From a virus: a stretch of DNA of 20,525 nt. The notes under the pieces are model-generated. The model was not told the origin of the DNA. It was given only the letters and a program-made list of their open reading frames with translations, and ran no database searches. The stretch is taken from IMG/VR virus record IMGVR_UViG_3300027969_000493, positions 1 through 20,525 of that record. One strand, given 5' to 3'. This document shows, piece after piece, positions 1 to 7,881 of this stretch. Position numbers and translations under genes: made by a program. Within the stretch, counting starts at the first letter, position 1. Every line of letters starts with the position of its first letter.

Positions 1-156
1 CCCGAAGGACCCCTTTAGACACTGTTAAGTAGAACCCCACTAGCCCATATGGGCGACCTCAACTATTCCTTCATGCTAAATTAGCACTCTTGCCGCTTGC
101 GATAAACGCAAAGTGTCAGATGGTTGTGGATTGATCACCATGATCAATCAATGCTT
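1..156. other. Intergenic tail of the left edge, no clear gene
   Basis: I see no convincing gene here. On the minus strand the 16 bases at the left edge read as one arm of a GC-rich hairpin closing on a TTCG loop, cut by the window end; this looks like half of an intrinsic terminator. A perfect 12-bp palindrome GCCCATATGGGC lies at 43-54, and a short hairpin with TTGCG/CGCAA arms lies at about 99-113. A 21-codon ORF starts about 20 nt below the late promoter at 157-164, but it has no good ribosome binding site, so I do not call it. Confidence 0.35.
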
Positions 157-164
157 TATTTATA
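157..164 (-). promoter_or_regulatory. T4-type late promoter (TATAAATA)
   Basis: The minus strand reads TATAAATA, the T4 late-promoter consensus recognised by the gp55 sigma factor with gp33/gp45. It overlaps the stop codon of the 72-codon gene and would drive whatever lies to the left of the window. Confidence 0.6.
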
Positions 165-378
165 CAACATTGTATTGTAAGTTAAAGAAATTGGGTGTCC
201 AGCCATCAAATCCATGCCCAAAATTCAAATTTTTTGACATTTTTTTTGCAGTGTCTTCATCTTGCAACACTTTAACTGTCACATCCTCGCTGAATGCAGG
301 ACGCTTTTCAACAATCTCCCAAGCAGGAGTAACTTCACCAGCACGCAGAATAGCAGTTTGCACAACCTTGTAGCCCAT
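160..378 (-). CDS. Small hypothetical phage protein (72 aa)
   Basis: I do not recognise this protein. It starts 1 nt after the gp41 stop, with AAGGA about 9 nt before the ATG, so it is probably co-transcribed and translationally coupled with gp41. It is mildly charged with an aromatic C-terminus and shows no membrane segment or cysteine motif. Its stop codon overlaps a late promoter on the same strand, which suggests that the early replication operon ends here and a late unit begins. Confidence 0.7.
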   Translation of the reverse strand: MGYKVVQTAILRAGEVTPAWEIVEKRPAFSEDVTVKVLQDEDTAKKMSKNLNFGHGFDGWTPNFFNLQYNVV

Positions 379-379
379 T

Positions 380-1810
380 CTATTTAAATCCTTTGAATTT
401 GTCAGTGTTCATTTTCTTTTTGAAGTTCGAGATAAACTTTGTTTCTTCCTCGAAACCCTCTGCGGAATCTCGTTGCCCGAACTCAGTTTTATCCATTACG
501 CCACTATCTAGTAAATCATCTTGACTAGACTGTTCTACATCATACAACCTCATTCTGCTTCTGTCAACCCCTACTACGAACCTTTTGAACATAGATGGAT
601 CATTATAACGATTCTTCAACTGTTTGATCATGATCTGATTTAGATCCTGCAGTTGTTCAGTAGAGATCAAAGCGAACATCAAGTCAGCAGTTGCAGGCAA
701 ACCAAATGATTCTGATGTATCAGTTAGATCAACATCAGATGAACCATAACCTGAACGAGTAGTTTGCGTTGCTGATACAATAGGAACATTGAACTCAACT
801 GCAAGTCCTCGCAATTCTTCTGCGATTGCTTTGATGTAAGTATATGAATTGATACTTGAACTCATCTTGATTCTTGATGAAGCGCAAATATTCAAATAGT
901 CGATATAAATTATCTGTGGTTTGAAGTTCTTTTTGATCTTCAATTCATTCAACAAGTGACGAAAGTTTGCAGATCCTGCTGATGCAGTTGGGTATTCCTT
1001 GATGATCAACTTACCGGTTGTCTTTGATTGCAACTTTAGAATCTTCTTCTCATACACATCTTTAGGAAGTAATTCCAATTCATCAATAGGTGTATTAAGC
1101 ATATTTGCGTCAATACGTTCTGCAATACGTTCTTCTGACATTTCCATTGTGATATACAGAACATTTATGCCTTGCAACAAATTGCCTGCAGCACAATGAC
1201 ACATGAACAATGACTTACCTACACCAGTACCTGCAAGTGCGATATTAAGTGTCTTATTAGGCAACCCACCCTTTGTTATCTTGTTCATGAATTCCAAGTC
1301 AAAAGGAATACGAGATTCTTTCATGTGATAGAACTCATAACGAGGTATATAATCATCCAGGAAGTCGTGGCCGATACTTGTATCAAACGATACTGCTAGT
1401 GCATCTGAAAGAATCTGTGGGATAGAACCTTTTGATACTTCTCCAGTTTTATTATCGAGAATCCCGATGCTTTTCATGATTGCATTATAGATTGCTTTAT
1501 CCTGACAAAACTTCTCTGTCTGATCAAACAACCATTCATTTTGCGTATCCGCATCAGGATGCAGCGCGTCAACATAACGCTGACTTGCTACAAACTGATC
1601 TTCGGACAAGTTATCACGCGCTGACAAATCAATAGTCAACGCCTCCTTTGATGGGAAGGCGTTGTATTTCTTGATGTAAGTGTCTATTTCTTCGTAGATA
1701 ATTCTTTCAGTCGGGTCAGAAAAATAATCTGACTTCAGGAATGGGATTGTCTTTCTTGCAAATTCTTCGTTATAAACGAGATGTGAAAGAATAGTTGTTT
1801 CAATCCGCAT
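380..1810 (-). CDS. 41: Replicative DNA helicase, T4 gp41 / DnaB family
   Basis: Hexameric 5'-3' helicase that unwinds DNA ahead of the phage replication fork and partners with the phage primase and polymerase gp43. At 476 aa it matches T4 gp41 (475 aa). The N-terminal domain spans roughly residues 1-150. The RecA-like motor domain carries Walker A GTGVGKS at about 194-200, Walker B IIYIDY at 300-305 and the SATQT motif at 346-350. The first 11 nt overlap the end of uvsX, with AGGTA before the ATG, which implies translational coupling. The stop codon is TAG. The acidic and lysine-rich tail after residue 430 is probably the interaction arm (inference). Confidence 0.95.
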   Translation of the reverse strand: MRIETTILSHLVYNEEFARKTIPFLKSDYFSDPTERIIYEEIDTYIKKYNAFPSKEALTIDLSARDNLSEDQFVASQRYVDALHPDADTQNEWLFDQTEKFCQDKAIYNAIMKSIGILDNKTGEVSKGSIPQILSDALAVSFDTSIGHDFLDDYIPRYEFYHMKESRIPFDLEFMNKITKGGLPNKTLNIALAGTGVGKSLFMCHCAAGNLLQGINVLYITMEMSEERIAERIDANMLNTPIDELELLPKDVYEKKILKLQSKTTGKLIIKEYPTASAGSANFRHLLNELKIKKNFKPQIIYIDYLNICASSRIKMSSSINSYTYIKAIAEELRGLAVEFNVPIVSATQTTRSGYGSSDVDLTDTSESFGLPATADLMFALISTEQLQDLNQIMIKQLKNRYNDPSMFKRFVVGVDRSRMRLYDVEQSSQDDLLDSGVMDKTEFGQRDSAEGFEEETKFISNFKKKMNTDKFKGFK

Positions 1811-2870
1811 TACCTACTTCTACCTCATAATCATCTGCTGATACTAAACTACCCGTTGACAACGAATAGTGACTCTTAATCCATGCAGCAAAATCTGTCT
1901 CTTTGAACATCTTCACCCACAGATCTTTGTTATCTGCAATATCGCCAGCACGCATATTCTTTTCTTCTACTTCACCTGTTGTCTTGTCAACAAGTGCATA
2001 CCAACCTTGCTTTGTCTTTGTGAGATAACCACCTTCAAGTGCAAGGTCGAACAATCCCGACCAGCGATTGATGCCGCCGTCAAACGAAATAGTGATCGGA
2101 ATCTTTGACTTCTCACGGACATAGCGTGACTTCTCGATATTAATCACAAAGTGATAACCTGAAATTTCACCACTTGATTCCTTGTCTTGTTGACGTCCAA
2201 TGATCCATATATTGTCTGCACCGTAATATGAACCCGTGCCGCCTGACACGATGTCTTTAGGATACAAACCGATTTCCTTATAGGTATGGTTGATTGCAAC
2301 TAGCGGAATGTCCTTCAAGGTCATATGCGGTGTAATCATACGGAACAATGATTTCAATTGCTTTGCACGAGACATATCCGCAACTGATTTACCATCAAGC
2401 GCATCTTCGACTTCTTTCTTTGAAGCGATATTGCCAATTGAGTCAATGATAATCATAACGTGATCATCACGTTTCAATTCTTTCAATTGCTGCATGATGT
2501 CGAACTTTAGTTCTTCAATATCAGTGATTGGTGAATGAATGACAGAATCAAATGGAATACCGTATGACTTGAAATATTCTTGCGGTGTGCCAAATTCACT
2601 GTCATAGAATAGAATCATACCATCCTTATACTTCTTTAGAAATGCAGATCCCAATAACAATGCGAAACCTGTCTTGAAGTGTTTCGATGGACCTGCAAGC
2701 ATTGTAATGCCGGGTGTAATCCCGCCATCAACTGAACCTGATAGTGCAACGTTAATCATAGGAATATGAGTCGGGATCATATCCTTCTTCGTGTAAATCT
2801 TGCTATCTTCTAAAGTAGCAGTGAACGCGATTGTGCTGTTTCTAATTAATTTTTCTCGTAGTGATGACAT
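1800..2870 (-). CDS. uvsX: Recombinase UvsX (RecA-like)
   Basis: Phage RecA homologue that forms filaments on single-stranded DNA and drives strand exchange for recombination-dependent replication and repair. At 356 aa it is close to T4 UvsX (about 390 aa). The Walker A motif is the atypical GPSKHFKT (residues 60-67), as expected for the UvsX branch, and Walker B is MIIIIDS (138-144). An SGGTGSYYGADN stretch near 209-220 fits a DNA-binding loop. A strong AGGAGG site precedes the ATG, and a sigma70-like promoter lies at 2895-2922. The gene overlaps gp41 by 11 nt, so the two are probably one operon. Confidence 0.94.
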   Translation of the reverse strand: MSSLREKLIRNSTIAFTATLEDSKIYTKKDMIPTHIPMINVALSGSVDGGITPGITMLAGPSKHFKTGFALLLGSAFLKKYKDGMILFYDSEFGTPQEYFKSYGIPFDSVIHSPITDIEELKFDIMQQLKELKRDDHVMIIIDSIGNIASKKEVEDALDGKSVADMSRAKQLKSLFRMITPHMTLKDIPLVAINHTYKEIGLYPKDIVSGGTGSYYGADNIWIIGRQQDKESSGEISGYHFVINIEKSRYVREKSKIPITISFDGGINRWSGLFDLALEGGYLTKTKQGWYALVDKTTGEVEEKNMRAGDIADNKDLWVKMFKETDFAAWIKSHYSLSTGSLVSADDYEVEVGNAD

Positions 2871-2894
2871 TATGCCTCCTGTGTTGTATTATTT

Positions 2895-2922
2895 AGTATA
2901 ACACATATTTTTCATTGATCAA
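2895..2922 (-). promoter_or_regulatory. Sigma70-like promoter for uvsX-41
   Basis: The minus strand reads TTGATC, 16 bp, TATACT. The -35 overlaps the end and stop of the upstream 74-codon gene. An imperfect inverted repeat (GTGTT..AACAC arms) covers the -10 region at about 2881-2904 and could be an operator. Confidence 0.55.
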
Positions 2923-3136
2923 TATATTTTTTCAGTTTTGCTTTGAATGCTTCAATTTTTTTCACACGGTCGGGCCAGTGTATCATTTCCTTTTCAGGAT
3001 TTGCTTGTAGGTTGTTTAGCAGGGGAAGAATCATATTGTAAATCCCTTGCACTTTGTCTGTGGGTGCTATCTCTTCAGCACTTGTGAACGAAAACCCAAA
3101 GTCATCTTCGTTTAGTTTTGGTGTGTGGTCTACCAT
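2912..3136 (-). CDS. Conserved small phage protein (74 aa), function unknown
   Basis: Small acidic-then-basic protein between gene 43 and uvsX. The N-terminus is acidic and contains DFGFSF; the centre has NMILPLLNNL followed by HWPDR and a lysine-rich helix. From memory, small proteins of this pattern sit beside gene 43 in T4-like marine phages, but no function is known to me. GAGGA overlaps the gp43 stop codon and lies just ahead of the ATG, so translation is probably coupled to the polymerase. Confidence 0.75.
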   Translation of the reverse strand: MVDHTPKLNEDDFGFSFTSAEEIAPTDKVQGIYNMILPLLNNLQANPEKEMIHWPDRVKKIEAFKAKLKKYIDQ

Positions 3137-3143
3137 ATTTTCC

Positions 3144-5657
3144 TCATGAAAAGAAATCTTCGATTGTTACTGTTTCTTCTGAATGCCAACCAATTGCATC
3201 TAGAATTGTTTGAATAGGATCAAGGAATGATTTTTCAAACTGCATATTATAGTCAACGTAATTATGTAGACCTAATTGCTTGGGTAGTTCATCAGGAACC
3301 GACACGACAGGATTATGCAACGGGTTGGGCATTTTCAAATAAGCGAACTTGATTTTATCACCCTCATAGATCGGCGAATATTTCTTTGACAATCCTCTCT
3401 TCTCTAGGAAGTCATTGAATAAAAGCGCACCCTTAACTTGAATAGGTGTTCCCTTCTTATAAATTAGCGTTGCATCTTTGTATTTACTCAATCCATTACA
3501 CCCACGAGGGAATGCGACTTCATCGAATGGCAATGTTTTGAACTTGTCACGAAACTCGTCAATGAATTTATGCAATGCCTTTTCATCTTTATTCATGATA
3601 ATTTCAAGTGCATCATGAATTGCAGTTCGCACAACTGATGGTGTTGAAGAACGAACTGCTTCGATACCTTGCATCTTGAGTTTAGGAGTTGCATACTCGA
3701 CACCTTCAAGGTTATACACATTTAGAATATATCGTTTCTTTGCGGTCCACACTCCCTTATTCGAGATTGCTTCCCGCTTCATTGTCATCTTCTGATCAAA
3801 TGCATTAACATATACAGAAAGCTCTTGGTAACAACTATCAATGAAAGGCTCAATCTTCTCCTTACATACCTTGTCCATGTATCGGGTGATTTCAAGATCA
3901 CTCGGAGCTTCACTTCTTCCAGCAAAAACCAACTGCACCAGTTGATCAAAATTAACATACATCGAGTCCGTATCGCAAGCAATGACATAATCTTCTCCAG
4001 TAGTTTTAAATAATTTGTTTAGGTAACCATTCATCTTGTTTGCCATCCAGCGAATAGACAACTGACCTGATAGCGTGATTGCTTCTGCGTGGTTCATATC
4101 AAACCAACGGAAGTATTGATTGCCGAGTGCACCATAAGCTGAGTTCAACTGAATCTTCTTTGCCTGTTGCATATTATGGTAACGAGCAACATCCTTTGAC
4201 GCTTGCACAGATTTAGTTGCCTCGTATTCCTTCTTTGATTCGATCATTTTCTTTTTATAAACAACTCGGTCGTCATACATCTTCTGCATGAGTTTAGGGA
4301 GGAATCCTCGCTTCTTTTTATCATACAAGCACAGGTTCGCTGCAATTGCACAATTTTTAGATTCAAACTCATCTCGAATATCATCAAGTGCGCCATTCAA
4401 TAATTCGTCAACAGAGAAGTCATGCATCAACCGAGTGATGAATGTATCCGGCGAAATGTTATACTGCATGATTAAGTGAGGATACAGTGAGTTCAAGTCG
4501 AAAGACACAACCCACTTATACAACCCAGGTTTAGGTTCCTTAACGTAACCACCTGCAAGATCACGGTCAGGTGCTCGAGGACTGAATTGTGGAATGACTA
4601 TTTTATCTTCTAGTAAATAATTATGTATGATCACATCCCATGGTTTAACTGATGCAAATGTATCTTCATAGTTAACCTTTGCGTCATATGCAAGTGCATA
4701 CACAAGTTCAAACAACTTCAATTTATCATCAAGCATCGACACGAGTTTAACGTCATGAATGTTGTAGTCAATAAACTTAGTATGGTTCTTGATATACAGG
4801 TCATACAAAGAATCATATTCACTGTAATCGAGTTTCTGTTCACCTAGCTCGACTTGTGCAATGTAATCTAGTTTATAAGTCTCTTGCTTTACATATGTGT
4901 GCTTCTTATACAGTTGCACATAATCAAGCACAGCAACGCCCATAGGACGGAATGCCTGCTGTTTGCGACCACGGTTCTCGATCTCGTGTTCTTCTAGGAT
5001 ACCCCAAGGCGACAACTTCTTCGCTTCACGCTCACCGAATAGTTTTGTGATACGATTGACAAGGTATGGAATATCGAAGAACTCAATGTTCCATCCTGTC
5101 ACAATATCAGGATTCCATGAAGGCATATTCCATACCTTGATGAAATTCGACAGCAACGCATACTCGTCCTTGCATAGAATGTATTTGACTTTAGGATCTT
5201 TCGACTCATACTCTTGCAACCCGAGAACGATATACTCGTCTCGACACTTCATAGTGATTGCAGTAACGGGAACTTCTGCCTTCTGCATATCAGGAAAACC
5301 CTGATCGGTCGGCGTTTCAATGTCGATATTCAGAACATTGATTAGATCAGGATCGTATTGAATTTCACCTGGGTATGCTTCATAGATGTATGAATACTGA
5401 AAACGGTCGAAACCATAAACAGTCATGCCATTCACATCTTTATATGTCTTTAGAAACTCTCGTGCTTCAGAAGGTGAACCGAAGTCAATACGATCAACTG
5501 GATCACCATCGAGTGTCTTATACTTGGCATTATTTTTCTGTGAAGTTATAAACAAAAAAGGTTCATACGGGATAGATTCTTGAATACGCTTGCCATCGTC
5601 ATACCCACGAAGTAGAATATTATTGCGAACAAGGTTGACTGAGGTATAGAACTTCAT
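3144..5657 (-). CDS. 43: DNA polymerase gp43, B family with proofreading exonuclease
   Basis: Replicative DNA polymerase of the phage fork. At 837 aa it is a little shorter than T4 gp43 (898 aa). The 3'-5' exonuclease motifs are all present: Exo I DIET (D112, E114), Exo II NIEFFD (D195) and Exo III YNIHD (D302). The polymerase motifs are also intact: motif A DLNSLYP (387-393), motif B KKIQLNSAYGALGN (500-513), motif C CDTDSMY with D562 and D564, and the KKRY motif at 640-643. It therefore looks fully active, with proofreading. The C-terminal tail should bind the clamp gp45. Ribosome site TTGGAG lies before the ATG, and a consensus sigma70 promoter lies just upstream. Confidence 0.97.
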   Translation of the reverse strand: MKFYTSVNLVRNNILLRGYDDGKRIQESIPYEPFLFITSQKNNAKYKTLDGDPVDRIDFGSPSEAREFLKTYKDVNGMTVYGFDRFQYSYIYEAYPGEIQYDPDLINVLNIDIETPTDQGFPDMQKAEVPVTAITMKCRDEYIVLGLQEYESKDPKVKYILCKDEYALLSNFIKVWNMPSWNPDIVTGWNIEFFDIPYLVNRITKLFGEREAKKLSPWGILEEHEIENRGRKQQAFRPMGVAVLDYVQLYKKHTYVKQETYKLDYIAQVELGEQKLDYSEYDSLYDLYIKNHTKFIDYNIHDVKLVSMLDDKLKLFELVYALAYDAKVNYEDTFASVKPWDVIIHNYLLEDKIVIPQFSPRAPDRDLAGGYVKEPKPGLYKWVVSFDLNSLYPHLIMQYNISPDTFITRLMHDFSVDELLNGALDDIRDEFESKNCAIAANLCLYDKKKRGFLPKLMQKMYDDRVVYKKKMIESKKEYEATKSVQASKDVARYHNMQQAKKIQLNSAYGALGNQYFRWFDMNHAEAITLSGQLSIRWMANKMNGYLNKLFKTTGEDYVIACDTDSMYVNFDQLVQLVFAGRSEAPSDLEITRYMDKVCKEKIEPFIDSCYQELSVYVNAFDQKMTMKREAISNKGVWTAKKRYILNVYNLEGVEYATPKLKMQGIEAVRSSTPSVVRTAIHDALEIIMNKDEKALHKFIDEFRDKFKTLPFDEVAFPRGCNGLSKYKDATLIYKKGTPIQVKGALLFNDFLEKRGLSKKYSPIYEGDKIKFAYLKMPNPLHNPVVSVPDELPKQLGLHNYVDYNMQFEKSFLDPIQTILDAIGWHSEETVTIEDFFS

Positions 5658-5682
5658 GTTATCTCCAATAGGTTACACTTAC

Positions 5683-5711
5683 ATTATACGACGATAATGT
5701 AATTATGTCAA
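5683..5711 (-). promoter_or_regulatory. Consensus sigma70 promoter for gene 43
   Basis: On the minus strand TTGACA, exactly 17 bp, TATAAT: a perfect host sigma70 consensus. The -10 ends about 25 nt before the gp43 start codon. It sits just past an intrinsic terminator, so gene 43 is insulated from the accessory region and started afresh as an early gene. Confidence 0.85.
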
Positions 5712-5721
5712 GCAGAAATGC

Positions 5722-5745
5722 AAAAAGGGAGCCGAAGCTCCCTTT
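5722..5745 (-). terminator. Intrinsic terminator with TTCG loop
   Basis: On the minus strand a perfect 9-bp stem (AAAGGGAGC / GCTCCCTTT) closes the very stable TTCG tetraloop and runs into five T's. It ends the hsp20/48-codon transcript just before the gene 43 promoter. Confidence 0.88.
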
Positions 5746-5750
5746 CTTTA

Positions 5751-5897
5751 TTATGGTCTATAGCCCAAGTCCCATTTCTTTTGTAGAATTTCAAGATGGA
5801 CATTGTTTTCTGCTTGACTTAAATATTCTTCCATCTGTTCATATTCAGATCTGCGATGGAAAATTTGTCTCATTAACAAAAATAATCTACCAATCAT
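5751..5897 (-). CDS. Small protein coupled to hsp20 (48 aa)
   Basis: Short ORF whose ATG overlaps the hsp20 stop (ATGA), giving 48 codons ending in TAA just before the terminator. The N-terminus is hydrophobic (MIGRLFLL); a second in-frame ATG lies 8 codons in. The rest is charged and helical, with EYLSQAENN and KKWDLGYRP. It is not recognisable to me. The stop-start overlap and the terminator immediately after it support a real gene in the hsp20 operon. Small coupled ORFs of this kind are common in T4-like phages. Confidence 0.6.
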   Translation of the reverse strand: MIGRLFLLMRQIFHRRSEYEQMEEYLSQAENNVHLEILQKKWDLGYRP

Positions 5898-6343
5898 AGA
5901 TTGCGTTCCTTCTGTTCTGTGACTTCGATTTTACGAGACTTAGGAGCAGGGGTCAAATTCTCTAGCCAAATCTTTAGCATACCATTCATGAGTTCAGCAT
6001 TCTGAATTTCAACTGTGTCTGCGATTGTAAATTGGCGAGTAAACGCACGATTGGCGATACCCCTGTAAAGATATAGCGGATCATCATTTTGATCCGAATT
6101 GACATTGCCCTTGATGCTAAGGACTTTTTCCTTCAACTCAACTTCAATGTCTTGTTTGCCGAAACCAGCAACTGCCAACTCAATGACATACTTGTTTTCG
6201 TCAATTTTCTTTACGTTATATGGGGGATATGTGACAGTTTTTGCAAATGATTTTTGCATATCGTCTAGTTGTTTCACCATTCCATCAAAACCGATTGTGG
6301 ATGGGAATTGCTTGAAAAACGTATCAAATACGGTGTTTGTCAT
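5894..6343 (-). CDS. hsp20: Small heat shock protein, Hsp20 / alpha-crystallin family
   Basis: ATP-independent holdase chaperone that keeps unfolding proteins soluble. The alpha-crystallin domain spans about residues 40-135, with YVIELAVAGFGKQDIEVELK and the C-terminal strands around LENLTP. At 149 aa it is typical of bacterial IbpA-type proteins. Hsp20 genes are well known in T4-like cyanophages and other aquatic T4-like phages, where roles in late assembly have been suggested. A perfect late promoter TATAAATA lies about 60 bp upstream, and AAGGAAAC precedes the ATG, so late expression is likely. Confidence 0.93.
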   Translation of the reverse strand: MTNTVFDTFFKQFPSTIGFDGMVKQLDDMQKSFAKTVTYPPYNVKKIDENKYVIELAVAGFGKQDIEVELKEKVLSIKGNVNSDQNDDPLYLYRGIANRAFTRQFTIADTVEIQNAELMNGMLKIWLENLTPAPKSRKIEVTEQKERNL

Positions 6344-6401
6344 GTTAGTTTCCTTCTTAAAGCAAGGTTGTTATGTGTCTACCCATTTGGCATAGACGTT
6401 T

Positions 6402-6409
6402 TATTTATA
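6402..6409 (-). promoter_or_regulatory. T4-type late promoter for hsp20
   Basis: Minus strand TATAAATA, a perfect late consensus, about 58 bp before the hsp20 ATG. It directly abuts the CCA end of a tRNA-Ser 3' fragment. Confidence 0.75.
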
Positions 6410-6445
6410 TGGCGGATCATGCGAGATTCGAACTCGCGGAACCCT
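6408..6445 (-). repeat. 38-bp direct repeat, copy 1: tRNA-Ser 3' end fragment
   Basis: Identical over 38 bp to 6757-6794. It holds the CCA, discriminator G, 3' acceptor strand, complete T arm and start of the variable arm of tRNA-Ser(GCT), and then diverges. No D or anticodon arm follows, so this copy is a tRNA remnant. The 13-mer ATAGACGTTTTAT also occurs on both sides of it (6392-6404 and 6452-6464). Confidence 0.92.
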
Positions 6446-6467
6446 TTTGATATAGACGTTTTATGTA

Positions 6468-6740
6468 TTAAAGCAAACTCAGAGCATAGTACATATAAGG
6501 TTCAAGTTCTTCAGGAAAATCAGTATGTGAATTGCGTTTAGTAAATCTTCCTGTGCCATAAAAATACTCAATTAAAATAGTGCAAGCTTTAACAAAACGT
6601 TGATGTTCTTTGCGATGAATTTTAGACAGCAAAGGATTACCTTCTTGCTGTGCTTTAATCTTACGCAAATCACGAATTAGATTTAGTTGTTCATCAGTCC
6701 ATGATGATCTCATAAGAGGGTCATAATATATGCTTTGCAT
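6468..6740 (-). CDS. Unknown protein bracketed by tRNA-Ser repeats (90 aa)
   Basis: I do not recognise this protein. The best start is the ATG at 6738-6740, preceded by TAGGA at good spacing; an in-frame GTG lies just upstream. It is basic and probably helical, with SSWTDEQLNLIRDLRKIKAQ near the N-terminus followed by SKIHRKEHQRFVKACTILIEYFYGTGRF. It is the only gene between the two copies of the 38-bp tRNA-Ser 3' repeat, so it may have arrived as one cassette with that repeat. No endonuclease or integrase motif is visible. Confidence 0.65.
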   Translation of the reverse strand: MQSIYYDPLMRSSWTDEQLNLIRDLRKIKAQQEGNPLLSKIHRKEHQRFVKACTILIEYFYGTGRFTKRNSHTDFPEELEPYMYYALSLL

Positions 6741-6756
6741 CACAAATCCTATTAGT

Positions 6757-6794
6757 TATGGCGGATCATGCGAGATTCGAACTCGCGGAACCCT
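6757..6794 (-). repeat. 38-bp direct repeat, copy 2, inside intact tRNA-Ser
   Basis: Second copy of the tRNA-Ser 3' end, 349 bp from copy 1; here it is part of the complete tRNA gene. Confidence 0.92.
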
Positions 6795-6850
6795 GTTACA
6801 GGTTCGACGGTTTAGCAAACCGCTGGTTTAAGCCACTCACCCAATGATCC
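6759..6850 (-). tRNA. tRNA-Ser(GCT)
   Basis: Class II tRNA with encoded CCA, perfect 7-bp acceptor stem (GGATCAT/ATGATCC), G73, long variable arm and anticodon loop TTGCTAA. It reads AGC/AGU. Its 5' part overlaps the end of the 49-codon gene. Confidence 0.93.
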
Positions 6851-6945
6851 ATTTCTTTTTTGTGCTCTTTCTTCAACTCATCATCACGAAAGTCGTATGC
6901 GCTGCAACACCCACAGCGCATACGCATAGTCTTTTTACCCTTCAT
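6796..6945 (-). CDS. Small Cys-rich phage protein running into tRNA-Ser (49 aa)
   Basis: The frame is open farther upstream (from a GTG at 7026), but that part lies inside the YkuK-like gene. The ATG at 6943-6945, with AGG about 10 nt before it, is the better start. The protein has KTMRMRCGCCSAYDFRDDELKK, a CGCC motif that I associate with very common tiny phage proteins of unknown function. Oddly, its last roughly 18 codons are written across the 5' half of tRNA-Ser, so coding and tRNA sequence overlap on the same strand. Confidence 0.62.
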   Translation of the reverse strand: MKGKKTMRMRCGCCSAYDFRDDELKKEHKKEMDHWVSGLNQRFAKPSNL

Positions 6946-6979
6946 ATTGAGGTTACCTGCACCCCTGTAGATCGGCGAT

Positions 6980-7465
6980 TTAGGCAACTGCTTTATATCC
7001 TCTGCCGTGAGCAACACCGTCAGCACCGAATGATGCTGCCCATGAATCTGGTTTCAGTTTTGGTTCGATACCAGTCATACCTAGAACAAAACCTGCTGCT
7101 TCGTTTGCAGCGCAGTTTGATCCATGCTTTGGGTCGGTGTTAATGTCAAGATGAATTTCAATGTCATATTCATCAATGAACGGAGCTAGTTGTGTGTAAA
7201 GTGAACATACTTTAGAGACTTCATTCATCATACGCATCTTCGGACGGTTCTTCTTCAGATCGTAATCTGCTTCGATAGAAACATTGCTGAAGATTCTGCA
7301 ACCATGCTTGCCATTTTTGTGGATGATAGCAACTGTTGCGTATCTTGCGTGCCAGCGACCTTCTCTCATGAATCTCACTGAGTCACAACCTAGATATACT
7401 TTGGTTGATGTGTCAAGAGTGATAAGCAAGTCGACTATTTCTTCGATTTGTCTCTGAGTAAACAT
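6980..7465 (-). CDS. YkuK-like RNase H-fold protein (DUF458)
   Basis: 161-aa protein matching the Bacillus YkuK/DUF458 pattern, predicted to have an RNase H-like fold. Possible metal ligands are D28 in YLGCDS, E82 in MMNEVSKV, D107 in IHLDINTDP and the C-terminal ADGVAHG. The chemistry is not established; nuclease activity is inferred from the fold. It is last in a probable operon behind the YqiA-like and cytidylyltransferase genes, 2 nt after the latter, with AAAGGTG before the ATG. YkuK-type genes recur in large phages. Confidence 0.8.
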   Translation of the reverse strand: MFTQRQIEEIVDLLITLDTSTKVYLGCDSVRFMREGRWHARYATVAIIHKNGKHGCRIFSNVSIEADYDLKKNRPKMRMMNEVSKVCSLYTQLAPFIDEYDIEIHLDINTDPKHGSNCAANEAAGFVLGMTGIEPKLKPDSWAASFGADGVAHGRGYKAVA

Positions 7466-7467
7466 AG

Positions 7468-7881
7468 TTACACCTTTATTTCTCCATTAGCTTTATGAAC
7501 ACGTTGCCTCAATTCAGTGCTACTGAATTTATGGCGTCTTTTGTTGAAGTAAAATTCCATGTGAAGATCATCTCCAGTGAATTTTTTATTGTAATACTCT
7601 TCACCGAGTATTCGAATATCAATAGGAACTGTAGTTAGTAAATCATACAAATCATTTTCTGATCCGTATACAATTGTTTCATCAACATATCTACATCCAC
7701 GAACTTGAATTTGTCTTTCGATTAGCGATTGAACTGGTTTTTTCTTTTCAGTTCTATCAAGCGAAGGATCAATTTGAATACCTGCAATCAACCAATCACA
7801 TTGCTGTTTAGCTTCTTCAAGCATTGCAACATGACCTGCATGAAACAAATCAAAGGTTGAACAAGTAAATCCTATCTTCAT
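7468..7881 (-). CDS. Cytidylyltransferase-like nucleotidyltransferase (TagD type)
   Basis: 137-aa member of the HxGH nucleotidyltransferase superfamily, which transfers a nucleotide to a phosphorylated small molecule. The nucleotide-binding HAGH is at residues 14-17 in FDLFHAGH, and the second signature FSSTELRQR at 119-127 matches the ISTTxxR motif of glycerol-3-phosphate cytidylyltransferases and RfaE/HldE. The true substrate cannot be read from the sequence; CDP-glycerol-type or sugar-phosphate substrates are plausible. Its ATG overlaps the stop of the upstream esterase-like gene by 4 nt. Confidence 0.87.
   Translation of the reverse strand: MKIGFTCSTFDLFHAGHVAMLEEAKQQCDWLIAGIQIDPSLDRTEKKKPVQSLIERQIQVRGCRYVDETIVYGSENDLYDLLTTVPIDIRILGEEYYNKKFTGDDLHMEFYFNKRRHKFSSTELRQRVHKANGEIKV

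Noticed and set aside
113-373. Plus-strand ORFs opposite gp41, gp43, gp44, gp45 and the glycosyltransferase, and across the tRNA genes
   Set aside because: They are antisense shadows of well-supported genes or translate tRNA sequence, with no ribosome sites or recognisable motifs.
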